From: JANPLG01 sp964609085
Lineage (GTDB): Bacteria; Armatimonadota; SYMT01
DNA: 5,801 bases
Reading direction: 5' to 3'
NCBI GenBank assembly: GCA_964609085.1
Contig: CAZSRZ010000174.1
Location: 1-5,801 of the forward strand
The notes beneath the pieces are model-generated. The model saw only the letters and a list, made by a program, of their open reading frames with translations. It was not told the origin of the DNA and did not search any database. Shown piece by piece: positions 1 through 5,765 of this stretch (the stretch's first letter is position 1; each line of letters starts with the position of its first letter). The translations under genes were made by a program, and so were the position numbers.

Positions 1-22
1 GGCGGCACTACCTCCGGCCGCC
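1..22. other. Possible hairpin downstream of the DUF5666-like gene
   Basis: GGCGGC at 1-6 can pair with GCCGCC at 17-22 across a 10-nt loop. It lies about 22 nt beyond the stop codon of the leftward gene ending at 44, where a terminator would be expected. The window ends at the stem, so a following U-tract on the minus strand cannot be seen. In DNA this GC-rich such stems also arise by chance. The rest of 1-43 shows nothing recognisable. Confidence 0.2.
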
Positions 23-43
23 TGCCCGACCCGGCGTTTCCGA

Positions 44-541
44 TTAGCTTGCGGGGCTAACCGCAGGCTTCTTCTCGTCGACCTTTTTGTCGGTGCCCTT
101 CTTCGGCTTCGGTTCCTTAGGCACCTTCACCTTCGGAGGCTTCACGGGCGGCGGGATGGTCATCCGCTCTTTGGGTGCGGTGATCTCCATGGCGCGCAAA
201 CCGCCCTGGATCGTCACCTCACCGAAGATCCTCAGCTTGTCGCCCACCTTCAAATCGTCGAACTTGGCCTGCCCCTTCCCTGCGCGGATCAGGGCCGGAC
301 CGACGTCGACATGCACTTCGGTTCCCGGCTTCCCCGATGTCGAGGCCAGGACCAGGTGCTTCCGCTCGGTGTCCGATTGCTTCACCGTGCCGCTGACGGT
401 CCGCCGCCGAATCAACAACTTCATGCCGGCGTAGGTGTCCCCACGTACACCCTGGCCCACGCTTCCGGTGGTGATCTGGGCAGAGACTGGCAGGGCCGCG
501 ATCAGGAAGGCCAGGCCTGCGGCTGGGAGCATTACTCGCAT
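44..541 (-). CDS. Secreted DUF5666-like (OB-fold) protein with Lys/Pro-rich tail
   Basis: This is a 165-residue exported protein of unknown function. Residues 1-21 form a signal peptide (basic start MRVM, hydrophobic core, cleavage expected after VSA, before QIT). Residues about 48-121 look like a small beta-barrel of the DUF5666/OB-fold type: it opens with VSGTVKQ, has a middle strand EVHVDVGPALIR, then the family-like turn DLKVGDKLRIFGEV, and closes with LRAMEI. Residues 129-159 form a low-complexity tail with 11 Lys and 9 Pro in 31 residues, probably disordered and strongly basic, perhaps touching cell wall or another anionic partner (inference). The ATG at 541 is preceded by GAGG with a 7-nt spacer. 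The upstream same-strand hydrolase gene ends 83 nt away with no clear terminator between, so co-transcription is possible. The DUF5666 assignment rests on pattern resemblance; a ligand or partner cannot be named. Confidence 0.8.
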   Translation of the reverse strand: MRVMLPAAGLAFLIAALPVSAQITTGSVGQGVRGDTYAGMKLLIRRRTVSGTVKQSDTERKHLVLASTSGKPGTEVHVDVGPALIRAGKGQAKFDDLKVGDKLRIFGEVTIQGGLRAMEITAPKERMTIPPPVKPPKVKVPKEPKPKKGTDKKVDEKKPAVSPAS

Positions 542-624
542 CGTACATCCTCGCGGCGCGCCGTGCGGTGGCGGCCGTCCCTCAATCGTAACCCGAATCC
601 ACCCCTGGTGACCGACCTGGTCTC

Positions 625-1818
625 CTACGGGCGCGATCGCCGAGACAGGACGGACTGCGTGATGTTGGCCGCGCGTGCCCAGAGATCGAGTGGGCTACCC
701 CCTTCATCCGGATGGACCCTGTTCGACAGACCGATCAGATATCGCCCCGTCGCCGGATCGATCCAGAGGAACGTCCCCGTGAACCCCGTGTGACCGAAGC
801 TACCCGTCGGCATCAGGTCGCCGCGAACGTGGGAGTAGGGTGAGTCAAGGTCCCAACCCAGGCCGCGCACGGGGAGCCCTGCCGGAGTCTGCGGGCTCGT
901 CATCAAGCGGATCACGGCCGGGGAGAGCGGCCCCGTCGGGCCGCTGCCACGCAGCCCTGCCAGCAGCGAACGGACGAAGCGCGAGAGGTCGTGAGCTGTG
1001 CTGAAGAGTCCGGCATGCCCGGCGACGCCACCCAGCACGGCGGCATTCGGATCGTGTACCTGGCCCTGGCGGAAGACGCCGCGATACTCGGTCGTAGGTG
1101 CGCACCGGGGGCGCAGTCGCTCATCCGGGTTGTAGCCGGTCTCGCGCATGCGAAGGGGTGCGAAAATGCGCTCCCGTACGAACACGTCCAGCGGCTGACC
1201 GGATACTCGGCGTACGATCTCCCCCAGCGTGATGAACCCGAGGTCGCTGTACACGAACTTGGTGCCAGGCTCTTGGATGAGCGGGAGACCGGCGATTTCC
1301 GTCATGACCCGGGTGGTTTGATCCTGCACCGCCGGGCCCATTGGGTCCGCATACTTGCGCTGAAAGTTGATGAAGGCGGCCAGCCCCGACGTGTGGGTGA
1401 GCAAGTGTCGCACCAGCACTTTGTCCTTGCCGTTCTCCTTCCACTCCGGCCAGTAGCGATACACGGGATCTGTCAGGCGGACTCGGCCCGCACCCACCAG
1501 TTGCATGATCGCGCTCGTCGTGGAGATCACCTTGGTCAACGACGCCAGGTCGAACACCGTGTCGGCCGTCATCGGCAGCTCGGCGGGACGGACGGCTCGT
1601 CTCCCGTACGCGCGCACCGTGACCACGCGATCGCCTTCGCCGACGAGGAACACCACGCCCGGCACTTTACCCGCGGCGACAGCTTCCTGCGCAACGCGGT
1701 CAAGATCGGACCAGGGTCCCTCGGCGTTGCCGTCGCTCCGGGCGGGCAGGCCGGTGGTCGCGGGAATCGCTGCCAGCAGGACGACGAGCAGGGCGAGCCG
1801 ACGGCGAGAGGGGGACAT
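625..1818 (-). CDS. Exported beta-lactamase-fold serine hydrolase (class C / YbbE-YfeW-EstB type)
   Basis: This is a 397-residue penicillin-binding-protein-like hydrolase. A basic stretch SRRR and a hydrophobic segment at about residues 8-24 form a signal peptide or membrane anchor; there is no lipobox Cys. The catalytic motifs are present in order: SLTK (Ser93 nucleophile, Lys96), YSD (Tyr190, Asp192, in place of the commoner Tyr-x-Asn) and HTG (His343 to Gly345, equivalent to KTG). THTSGL after the first motif and GGVAGHAGLFST at 263-274, following HDPNAA, are typical of the YbbE/YfeW-like branch, whose members act as D-Ala-D-Ala carboxypeptidases or esterases on wall-derived or small ester/amide substrates. 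The true substrate cannot be told from sequence. I chose ATG 1818, because GGGAG lies 6 nt before it and the signal peptide starts there. An in-frame upstream start at 1878 would add 20 residues that spoil the signal peptide. It is the first gene of the leftward pair. Confidence 0.93.
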   Translation of the reverse strand: MSPSRRRLALLVVLLAAIPATTGLPARSDGNAEGPWSDLDRVAQEAVAAGKVPGVVFLVGEGDRVVTVRAYGRRAVRPAELPMTADTVFDLASLTKVISTTSAIMQLVGAGRVRLTDPVYRYWPEWKENGKDKVLVRHLLTHTSGLAAFINFQRKYADPMGPAVQDQTTRVMTEIAGLPLIQEPGTKFVYSDLGFITLGEIVRRVSGQPLDVFVRERIFAPLRMRETGYNPDERLRPRCAPTTEYRGVFRQGQVHDPNAAVLGGVAGHAGLFSTAHDLSRFVRSLLAGLRGSGPTGPLSPAVIRLMTSPQTPAGLPVRGLGWDLDSPYSHVRGDLMPTGSFGHTGFTGTFLWIDPATGRYLIGLSNRVHPDEGGSPLDLWARAANITQSVLSRRSRP

Positions 1819-1854
1819 CTCAAACTCCCATAGCGATGAACCTCGCCGCACTGA

Positions 1855-1870
1855 GGGGTTCGCGGACCCC
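1855..1870. other. Short perfect hairpin in the divergent region
   Basis: GGGGTT (1855-1860) and GACCCC (1865-1870) can form a 6-bp stem (one G-T pair) around the tetraloop CGCG. It lies 37-52 nt before the ATG of the leftward hydrolase gene, so it would be in that gene's leader RNA if transcription starts near 1900. It could be an operator or leader structure, or chance in GC-rich DNA. It superficially resembles a tRNA T-arm, but no acceptor or anticodon stems accompany it. Confidence 0.3.
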
Positions 1871-1907
1871 AACAGCACAACGGCGGCATGCGGCGTCCGA
1901 TCGCGAG

Positions 1908-1917
1908 ATGATAGGAT
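1908..1917. promoter_or_regulatory. Possible overlapping divergent -10 elements
   Basis: Between the divergent hydrolase and propeller genes is a small AT-rich island. Read rightward, TG-A-TAGGAT (1909-1917) resembles an extended -10. It would give a start near 1924 and a leader of about 39 nt for the propeller gene. Read leftward, TATCAT (1913-1908) matches five of six -10 consensus bases and would give a leader of about 80 nt for the hydrolase gene, containing the hairpin at 1855-1870. Neither has a convincing -35 box. The match is to the general sigma-70 consensus, so this is a weak prediction. Confidence 0.22.
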
Positions 1918-1962
1918 GGCGCCGGCCGTTCCGACGTGGGGCGGCCATCGTCGGGGATCTCC

Positions 1963-2937
1963 ATGCGACCTTCACACCGCCACACCGCTTTTCCTTCGGC
2001 AACTCTACTAAGCGTTGCGCTACTTCTGGCCGCCGGGTTATCCGCACGCGGCTCCGAGCAGGTGCCCCGCCGCGTGCTGGGCGCCGACAACGGGCAGACG
2101 GCCATCGTGAATGACCGCGGCGAGCTTCTGTGGCGGGCGCCCATCGGCGGCTCCACGCACGACATTCAGATGCTGCCGAATGGAAACGTCCTTGTCACTT
2201 CGAATCCGCGGACGGTCGTGGAGTTGGACCAGGCCGGGCAGGTCGTGTGGCAGTTTGAGTGCCGCTCCATCTCTCCGACGGGCGGGCCAGTGGAAGTCCA
2301 CGCGTTCCAGCGACTTTCAAACGGCAGAACCATGATCGCCGAGACCGGCAATCGCCGGATCATTGAGGTGAGCCCAGAGGGAACCATCCTCAAAGAAGTG
2401 CCGCTGAAGGTGGATCGCCCCGACCCGCATCGGGACACCCGCCTGGTCCGCAAGTTGAGGAACGGGAACTACCTCGTCTGCCACGAAGGCGACGGCGTCG
2501 TGCGGGAGTATGACGGCACCGGCAAGGTCGTCTGGAGCTATGCGCTGGACTTGAATGGTCGGCCCCGATCCCCGGGCCATGGCCCGGAAGGGCACGGAAC
2601 AGAGGTGTTCGGCGCCGTCCGCCTGGCTAATGGGAACACGCTGATCGCCGGGGGCAACAACAACCGCGTGCTCGAGGTGGATCCCACCGGGAAGATCGTG
2701 TGGAGCATCGATCAGAAGGAACTTCCCGGTATCACACTGGCGTGGGTCACCACCCTCGAGGTGCTTCCGAACGGAAACCTGATCTTCGGCAACTGCCACG
2801 CAGGTCCGGAGAACCCGCAACTCATCGAAGTGACCCGGGACAAGAAGGTGGTGTGGACGCTTAAGGACTTCAAGACCTTCGGCAACAGCCTCGCGGCTGC
2901 CCAGGTATTGGACCTGAAGGGACGGGTCATCCGGTGA
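1963..2937 (+). CDS. Secreted beta-propeller protein with NGN...VVW repeats (PQQ-like / arylsulfotransferase-like)
   Basis: This is a 324-residue exported protein. Residues 1 to about 31 form a signal peptide (basic RPSHRH, hydrophobic SVALLLAAGL, small residues SARGS). The rest is a beta-propeller: the motif NG(N/R) recurs near residues 73, 120, 168, 223 and 270 (spacing 47-55). Each is followed by a strand such as VLVTS or TLIAG, an acidic V-x-E-x-D strand, a G turn and usually VVW (96, 191, 298) or IVW (247). An N-terminal half blade (GELLW) and a C-terminal half blade (VLDLKGRVIR) could close the ring, giving about six blades. Such propellers resemble PQQ-like and Arylsulfotran_2 families, but I see no catalytic residues I can assign, so a binding or scaffold role outside the cytoplasm is more likely. 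I chose ATG 1963, preceded by GGGGA with a 6-nt spacer. An in-frame GTG at 1936 lacks this support. hisH follows after 28 nt and is probably co-transcribed. Confidence 0.85.
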   Translation: MRPSHRHTAFPSATLLSVALLLAAGLSARGSEQVPRRVLGADNGQTAIVNDRGELLWRAPIGGSTHDIQMLPNGNVLVTSNPRTVVELDQAGQVVWQFECRSISPTGGPVEVHAFQRLSNGRTMIAETGNRRIIEVSPEGTILKEVPLKVDRPDPHRDTRLVRKLRNGNYLVCHEGDGVVREYDGTGKVVWSYALDLNGRPRSPGHGPEGHGTEVFGAVRLANGNTLIAGGNNNRVLEVDPTGKIVWSIDQKELPGITLAWVTTLEVLPNGNLIFGNCHAGPENPQLIEVTRDKKVVWTLKDFKTFGNSLAAAQVLDLKGRVIR

Positions 2938-2965
2938 GCACGACCATCGCGGCGACGGACAGCCG

Positions 2966-3640
2966 ATGATTGCTATCGTGGACTACGGCATGGGAAACCT
3001 GCGGAGCGTGCAGAAGGCGCTCGAGCACCTGGGCCACGTTGCAACGGTGACCTCCGATCCCAGGGTGATCGATGCGGCGGATCGGGTCATCCTGCCGGGA
3101 GTGGGGTCCTTCGGTGCGGCGATGGAGCGGCTCAATGCTCCCGCTGCCGGCGGCCTCACCCTGGCCGATCCGGTCCGACAGACCCACCGGGATGGACGTC
3201 CGCTCCTGGGGATTTGCCTGGGAATGCAGTTGCTCCTGGAGACGAGCGAGGAGTTGGGCCAGCATCGCGGCCTCGGTCTAATCGCGGGACACGTGCGGCT
3301 CATGGCGGGAGACGAGGCGGCGGGCGTCAAGATCCCGCATATGGGTTGGAACTCGATCCGGTTTGACTCTGGCTCACAGCTATTCACCGGGCTCCCCCCG
3401 GATCCCACGGTCTACTTCGTCCACAGCTACCGCTGCGTGCCGCTCACGGACTCCGTGGTTACGGCATGGTGCGGGCATGGCGGGCAGTTCGCCGCGGCCA
3501 TCGAGTCCGGTTCCCTCGCCGGGGTCCAGTTCCATCCCGAGAAGAGCGGTGCCAATGGGCTCAGGATCCTGGACAACTTCGCCCGCCGCGAGGTTCAAAT
3601 GTCGGGTCGCGAAGCGGCTGCTGCCTCGTCCGCGCGGTAG
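2966..3640 (+). CDS. hisH: Imidazole glycerol phosphate synthase, glutamine amidotransferase subunit HisH
   Basis: HisH is the glutaminase half of the HisF-HisH synthase. It releases ammonia from glutamine and channels it to HisF, which makes imidazole glycerol phosphate and AICAR in cytosolic histidine synthesis. The 224-residue product opens with the classic MIAIVDYGMGNLRSV. The oxyanion region is PGVGSFG, and the nucleophile elbow GICLGMQ puts the catalytic Cys at 84. PHMGWN (124-129) and VYFVHSY (149-155) are HisH-specific, and FHPEKS supplies His190 and Glu192, so the triad is intact. It is slightly longer than the usual 200-210 residues, with a few extra residues around 58-67 (APAAGGLTLA) and a non-conserved Ala-rich tail after residue 207. 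The ATG fits the family start exactly, although the ribosome binding site is weak. It lies 28 nt behind the propeller gene. Neither hisF nor any other his gene is in the window, so histidine genes seem to be scattered in this genome. Confidence 0.97.
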   Translation: MIAIVDYGMGNLRSVQKALEHLGHVATVTSDPRVIDAADRVILPGVGSFGAAMERLNAPAAGGLTLADPVRQTHRDGRPLLGICLGMQLLLETSEELGQHRGLGLIAGHVRLMAGDEAAGVKIPHMGWNSIRFDSGSQLFTGLPPDPTVYFVHSYRCVPLTDSVVTAWCGHGGQFAAAIESGSLAGVQFHPEKSGANGLRILDNFARREVQMSGREAAAASSAR

Positions 3641-3791
3641 AGGCACCCAGGGGTTGCAGCAAGGCTGACATCGCCCGGGCCCCGCGGTGGTGCGATCCAG
3701 GATCTGTCGCCGAATGGAGTCCGTTGGGCGCTACTGCGTGGCCGGCCGAGCGGACATCACCGCAGGCGAGCTCAGTCCGCCCCCAACCCCT

Positions 3792-3881
3792 GGGAACCCT
3801 GGCGTCTCGCCGGCACCAGCAAACGCCATACCGGAGGCGGTCCCCGGGAGCTCTGGCGTCCCGCCGGCGTCAGCGACACCC
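3792..3881. repeat. Two diverged copies of a GC-rich interspersed repeat
   Basis: Copy one is at 3792-3827 and copy two at 3846-3881, so the period is 54 bp. Over 36 aligned positions 27 are identical by eye. The shared core is CTGGCGTC, then a variable base, then CGCCGGC. On the minus strand this reads as GCCGGCG-GACGCCAG, ending in the GGGAGCTCCC-like edge of copy two. Such GCCGGCGGGACGCC-type units are familiar as intergenic repeats in Armatimonadota, Planctomycetes and Verrucomicrobia, where translated ORFs show AGxTPALPG-like peptide. The copies differ mostly by transitions, consistent with old duplicates. There is no direct target duplication or transposase nearby. Confidence 0.65.
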
Positions 3882-3916
3882 CGGCATGCACCCTCGCGGG
3901 GGACGGGGGACCTGAC

Positions 3917-3945
3917 TTGCCGCTGGCCCTCGAAGGCGCGAGAAT
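3917..3945 (+). promoter_or_regulatory. Possible sigma-70-like promoter of the pseudopilin gene
   Basis: TTGCCG at 3917-3922 (four of six matches to TTGACA) is separated by 17 nt from GAGAAT at 3940-3945 (four of six matches to TATAAT). Transcription would start near 3952 and give a leader of about 42 nt to the GTG at 3994. Spacing and position are good, but both boxes are partial matches and the host consensus is not known from this window. Confidence 0.3.
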
Positions 3946-3980
3946 GACTCTGATCGCAGGGCCTCTACCTGGGGTCGTAT

Positions 3981-3985
3981 GGAGG
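3981..3985 (+). promoter_or_regulatory. Shine-Dalgarno site that favours GTG 3994
   Basis: GGAGG stands 8 nt before the GTG at 3994. The alternative ATG at 3979 overlaps this site (ATGGAGG) and has only GGGG with a 4-nt spacer before it. The GGAGG site therefore argues that translation begins at GTG, giving a short leader ending in GLRRRA before the prepilin cleavage site. Confidence 0.6.
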
Positions 3986-3993
3986 ACCGGACT

Positions 3994-4764
3994 GTGCGAG
4001 GGTTCGGCTTGAGGCGCAGGGCATTCACCCTGATCGAGCTGCTGGTGGTCATCGCCATTATCGCGATCCTGGCAGCCATATTGTTCCCCGTTTTCGCACA
4101 GGCGCGCGAGAGCGCCCGCGCGGCGTCGTGCGGATCGAACGTGCGCCAGCTTTCCCTCGGGGTCATGATGTACGTCCAGGACTTCGATGAGACGTACCCC
4201 ATGGCGGCGAACTACGCAACCACCGCCATCGCCCCGGACCGATGCTGGATGGCGCAGGTTCGGCCTTATGTCCAGAACCAGGGCGTGTTCCTGTGCCCGA
4301 GTGCCGTCGGAAAGTCCAGGTTCGGGGAGTCGTGGGCGGATCGGGGTTGGCTGCCGATCGGTATCAACAGCCTCACCGGTTACGACCCTGCGGGGGTCGA
4401 GGCACCCACTTCCGTCACCGCGTTGGCGACGCTGGACGAACCGGCACGCACCGTTCTCTTTGCGGAGACCGCCTCGGGGGATCCCGCGCAGAAATACCGC
4501 GGATACACGTTTGACCCCATGGTCGGGCTCCAAAACACCCGGGACGCACGGCTGTCGACACCGCTGGTGGCCGACTATGACCTGGTCGCCAGCAGTCCGC
4601 TTCCTCCTGGGCAACTGAAACCGGTTTTCTGCCGGCATTTTGCAACGGGCAGGAACGATGGGCGATCCAACCTCGTCTTTGCCGACGGGCACATGAAGAG
4701 TGCCTCCGCGAAGAGCATTCTCGGGCAGGATGCTGGGGCGAACCTGATCTGGCGTTATCGCTAG
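3994..4764 (+). CDS. Type II/IV pseudopilin-like protein with prepilin cleavage site and C-terminal H...DG domain
   Basis: This is a 256-residue prepilin-like protein. A short basic leader (GLRRRA) precedes the cleavage site A10|FTLIE, with the conserved Glu at mature position +5. The residue before the cut is Ala rather than the usual Gly. The hydrophobic helix LLVVIAIIAILAAILFPVF spans the membrane, and AQARESARAASCGSN continues it. The globular part has MMYVQDFDETYPM, a WMAQVRPYVQN-GVFLCPSA block and four Cys (46, 84, 101, 213) that could pair in disulfides. The C-terminus (RHFATGRNDG, then FADGHMK) matches the H-X-DG processing-associated domain of the large DUF1559-like prepilin families in Planctomycetes, Verrucomicrobia and Armatimonadota. 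It should be processed by a prepilin peptidase and act as a minor or major pseudopilin, but no secretion or pilus genes are nearby, as is usual for these dispersed paralogues. GTG 3994 is chosen for its GGAGG; ATG 3979 is the alternative. Its stop overlaps that of the facing ogg gene. Confidence 0.93.
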   Translation: MRGFGLRRRAFTLIELLVVIAIIAILAAILFPVFAQARESARAASCGSNVRQLSLGVMMYVQDFDETYPMAANYATTAIAPDRCWMAQVRPYVQNQGVFLCPSAVGKSRFGESWADRGWLPIGINSLTGYDPAGVEAPTSVTALATLDEPARTVLFAETASGDPAQKYRGYTFDPMVGLQNTRDARLSTPLVADYDLVASSPLPPGQLKPVFCRHFATGRNDGRSNLVFADGHMKSASAKSILGQDAGANLIWRYR

Positions 4765-5765
4765 TTCGGGTTCACCGGAAGCGGCGACAGGCCCATGCGC
4801 CACGTGTGGAAGAGAAGCTGCTGCGCGTAGCCCGCGAGTTCGCCCCACTGCTGTGCGGCCAAGTCGCTGATTGCCTGGTACTCCCGAGTCGTCAGTGAGC
4901 CTGCAGCCCGCCGATCCAGATCCGGCAGCTCCCTGCTCAGCGCCTCACGGTACTGGGCGTGCATCGCGCGGCGGATCCAAACGTCCACGGGGAAGGCGGC
5001 AGGGTGGTCCAGCGCGAAGAGCAGCACGCAATCGGCTACCTTCCGCCCGACGCCCGGCAGGGCCAGCAAGGTGGCGGCGGCGAGGGCCTGATCGCTGGTC
5101 CGCAGGTCATCCAGACATGGGTGCAGATCCAACACCGCTCGTGCGAGACAGGGCAGGTAGCGAGCGCGGTAGCCGAGCCCTGTGCCCGATAGCTCGAGGG
5201 GGTCGAGGCCGGCCAGTTCTTCCGGTCGGGGCAGGCTCCAGTGCGATGGACCATCGGGCCAGCGGATCTGACGTCCCCAGCCGCGACCCAGACGATCCAG
5301 ACTCCGTTCAATCTTGGGGATGTTGCTATTCTGGGAGCAGACGAAGCCGAGCAGGCACTCCCAGGGGTCTTGGCGGAGCAGGCGCATCCCGGCCCAGAGG
5401 CCAAGTCCCGCGGCCAGAGCGGGGTCGGCCGCGAGCCGCGCCCGCGCAGCGCGTGCCGGGAAGCCGAGCCCCAGGAGACTCCACAACTCCCGGGTTGTGA
5501 TCGTCCCACTGGCGCGAACAACGATCGCTTCCGGCTCCTGGCGCAACCGAAGTCCGCAACCGCGGTGGACCCCAAGCCACTCCCCGTCCTGCTCGGACCA
5601 ACCGAACGCCTGGCCGCTGCGCAGTGTCAGTGCGAGATCGAAGGGCTCTCCCAACGGGATGGGCAGTCGCACTCCATCGGGGTCGTCCGGCACAGGGCCG
5701 GGATCGACGTCAGGGGGGAAGGGGTGCTTCGGAAGGCTCACATCCCGTTCTACTCCGACCGGCAC
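4761..5765 (-). CDS. ogg: 8-oxoguanine DNA glycosylase / AP lyase (OGG1 family)
   Basis: This base-excision repair enzyme removes 8-oxoguanine from DNA and nicks the abasic site. Residues about 32-130 form the OGG N-terminal domain, with LTLRSGQAFGW matching the human LVLPSGQSFRW segment; Gly51 is the residue that reads the N7-H of 8-oxoguanine. The HhH-GPD domain follows. LLRQDPWECLLGFVCSQNSN aligns with the human opposite-base loop, LPGVGRKVADC holds the catalytic Lys242 (human Lys249) and Cys246, PVD gives Asp261 (human Asp268), and YAQQLLF carries the Gln and Phe of the base pocket. Human Asn149 is kept (Asn146), but human Arg154, which reads the opposite cytosine, is Lys151. The start is uncertain: GTG 5765 is used here, GTG 5741 is an alternative, and the frame stays open to the window edge. 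The first 30 residues are Pro/Asp-rich and not conserved. It could be co-transcribed with a gene beyond the window. Confidence 0.93.
   Translation of the reverse strand: MPVGVERDVSLPKHPFPPDVDPGPVPDDPDGVRLPIPLGEPFDLALTLRSGQAFGWSEQDGEWLGVHRGCGLRLRQEPEAIVVRASGTITTRELWSLLGLGFPARAARARLAADPALAAGLGLWAGMRLLRQDPWECLLGFVCSQNSNIPKIERSLDRLGRGWGRQIRWPDGPSHWSLPRPEELAGLDPLELSGTGLGYRARYLPCLARAVLDLHPCLDDLRTSDQALAAATLLALPGVGRKVADCVLLFALDHPAAFPVDVWIRRAMHAQYREALSRELPDLDRRAAGSLTTREYQAISDLAAQQWGELAGYAQQLLFHTWRMGLSPLPVNPN

Larger units (their letters stand above)
3641..3993. other. Intergenic stretch between hisH and the pseudopilin gene
   Basis: These roughly 350 bases hold no gene I can support. Open frames across it have no ribosome binding site and translate to Pro/Arg/Ser-rich, repeat-derived peptide. 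It contains the two diverged repeat copies at 3792-3881 and a possible promoter at 3917-3945. It also has a possible 6-bp stem (GCGGAC at 3750-3755 with GTCCGC at 3775-3780, 19-nt loop) and short GC palindromes such as GCCCGGGC (3673-3680). I see no clear terminator with a T-tract behind hisH. Confidence 0.6.

Noticed and set aside
542..624. Rho-independent terminator between the hydrolase and DUF5666-like genes
   Set aside because: Only weak, imperfect GGTC/GACC pairings are present, with no T-tract on the minus strand.
625..1818. Antibiotic-resistance beta-lactamase
   Set aside because: The fold motifs are shared by carboxypeptidases and esterases, and the GGVAGHAGLFST block and YSD point to the YbbE/YfeW-like branch rather than AmpC.
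991..1833. Long rightward open frame (280 residues) opposite the serine hydrolase gene
   Set aside because: It is the antisense shadow of a high-GC gene whose motifs are all intact. The peptide shows no domain and is rich in Arg, His and Gly, and there is no ribosome binding site.
1855..1870. T-arm-like GGGGTTCGCGGACCCC, possible tRNA remnant
   Set aside because: The loop does not fit the 7-nt T-loop, and no acceptor, D or anticodon stems can be found around it.
3792..3881. CRISPR array
   Set aside because: There are only two diverged copies, the putative spacer would be 18 nt, and there is no cas gene. It fits a GC-rich interspersed repeat better.
3466..3947. Rightward frames running from inside hisH into the gap (149 and 86 residues)
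   Set aside because: Their peptides are Pro/Arg/Ser-rich and partly repeat-derived, with no start signal. The first overlaps hisH in another frame.
3772..4848. Leftward open frame (358 residues) covering the pseudopilin gene and the repeat
   Set aside because: It lies antisense to a clear pseudopilin, runs through the intergenic repeat and into the end of ogg, has no recognisable domain, and is typical of GC-rich shadow frames.
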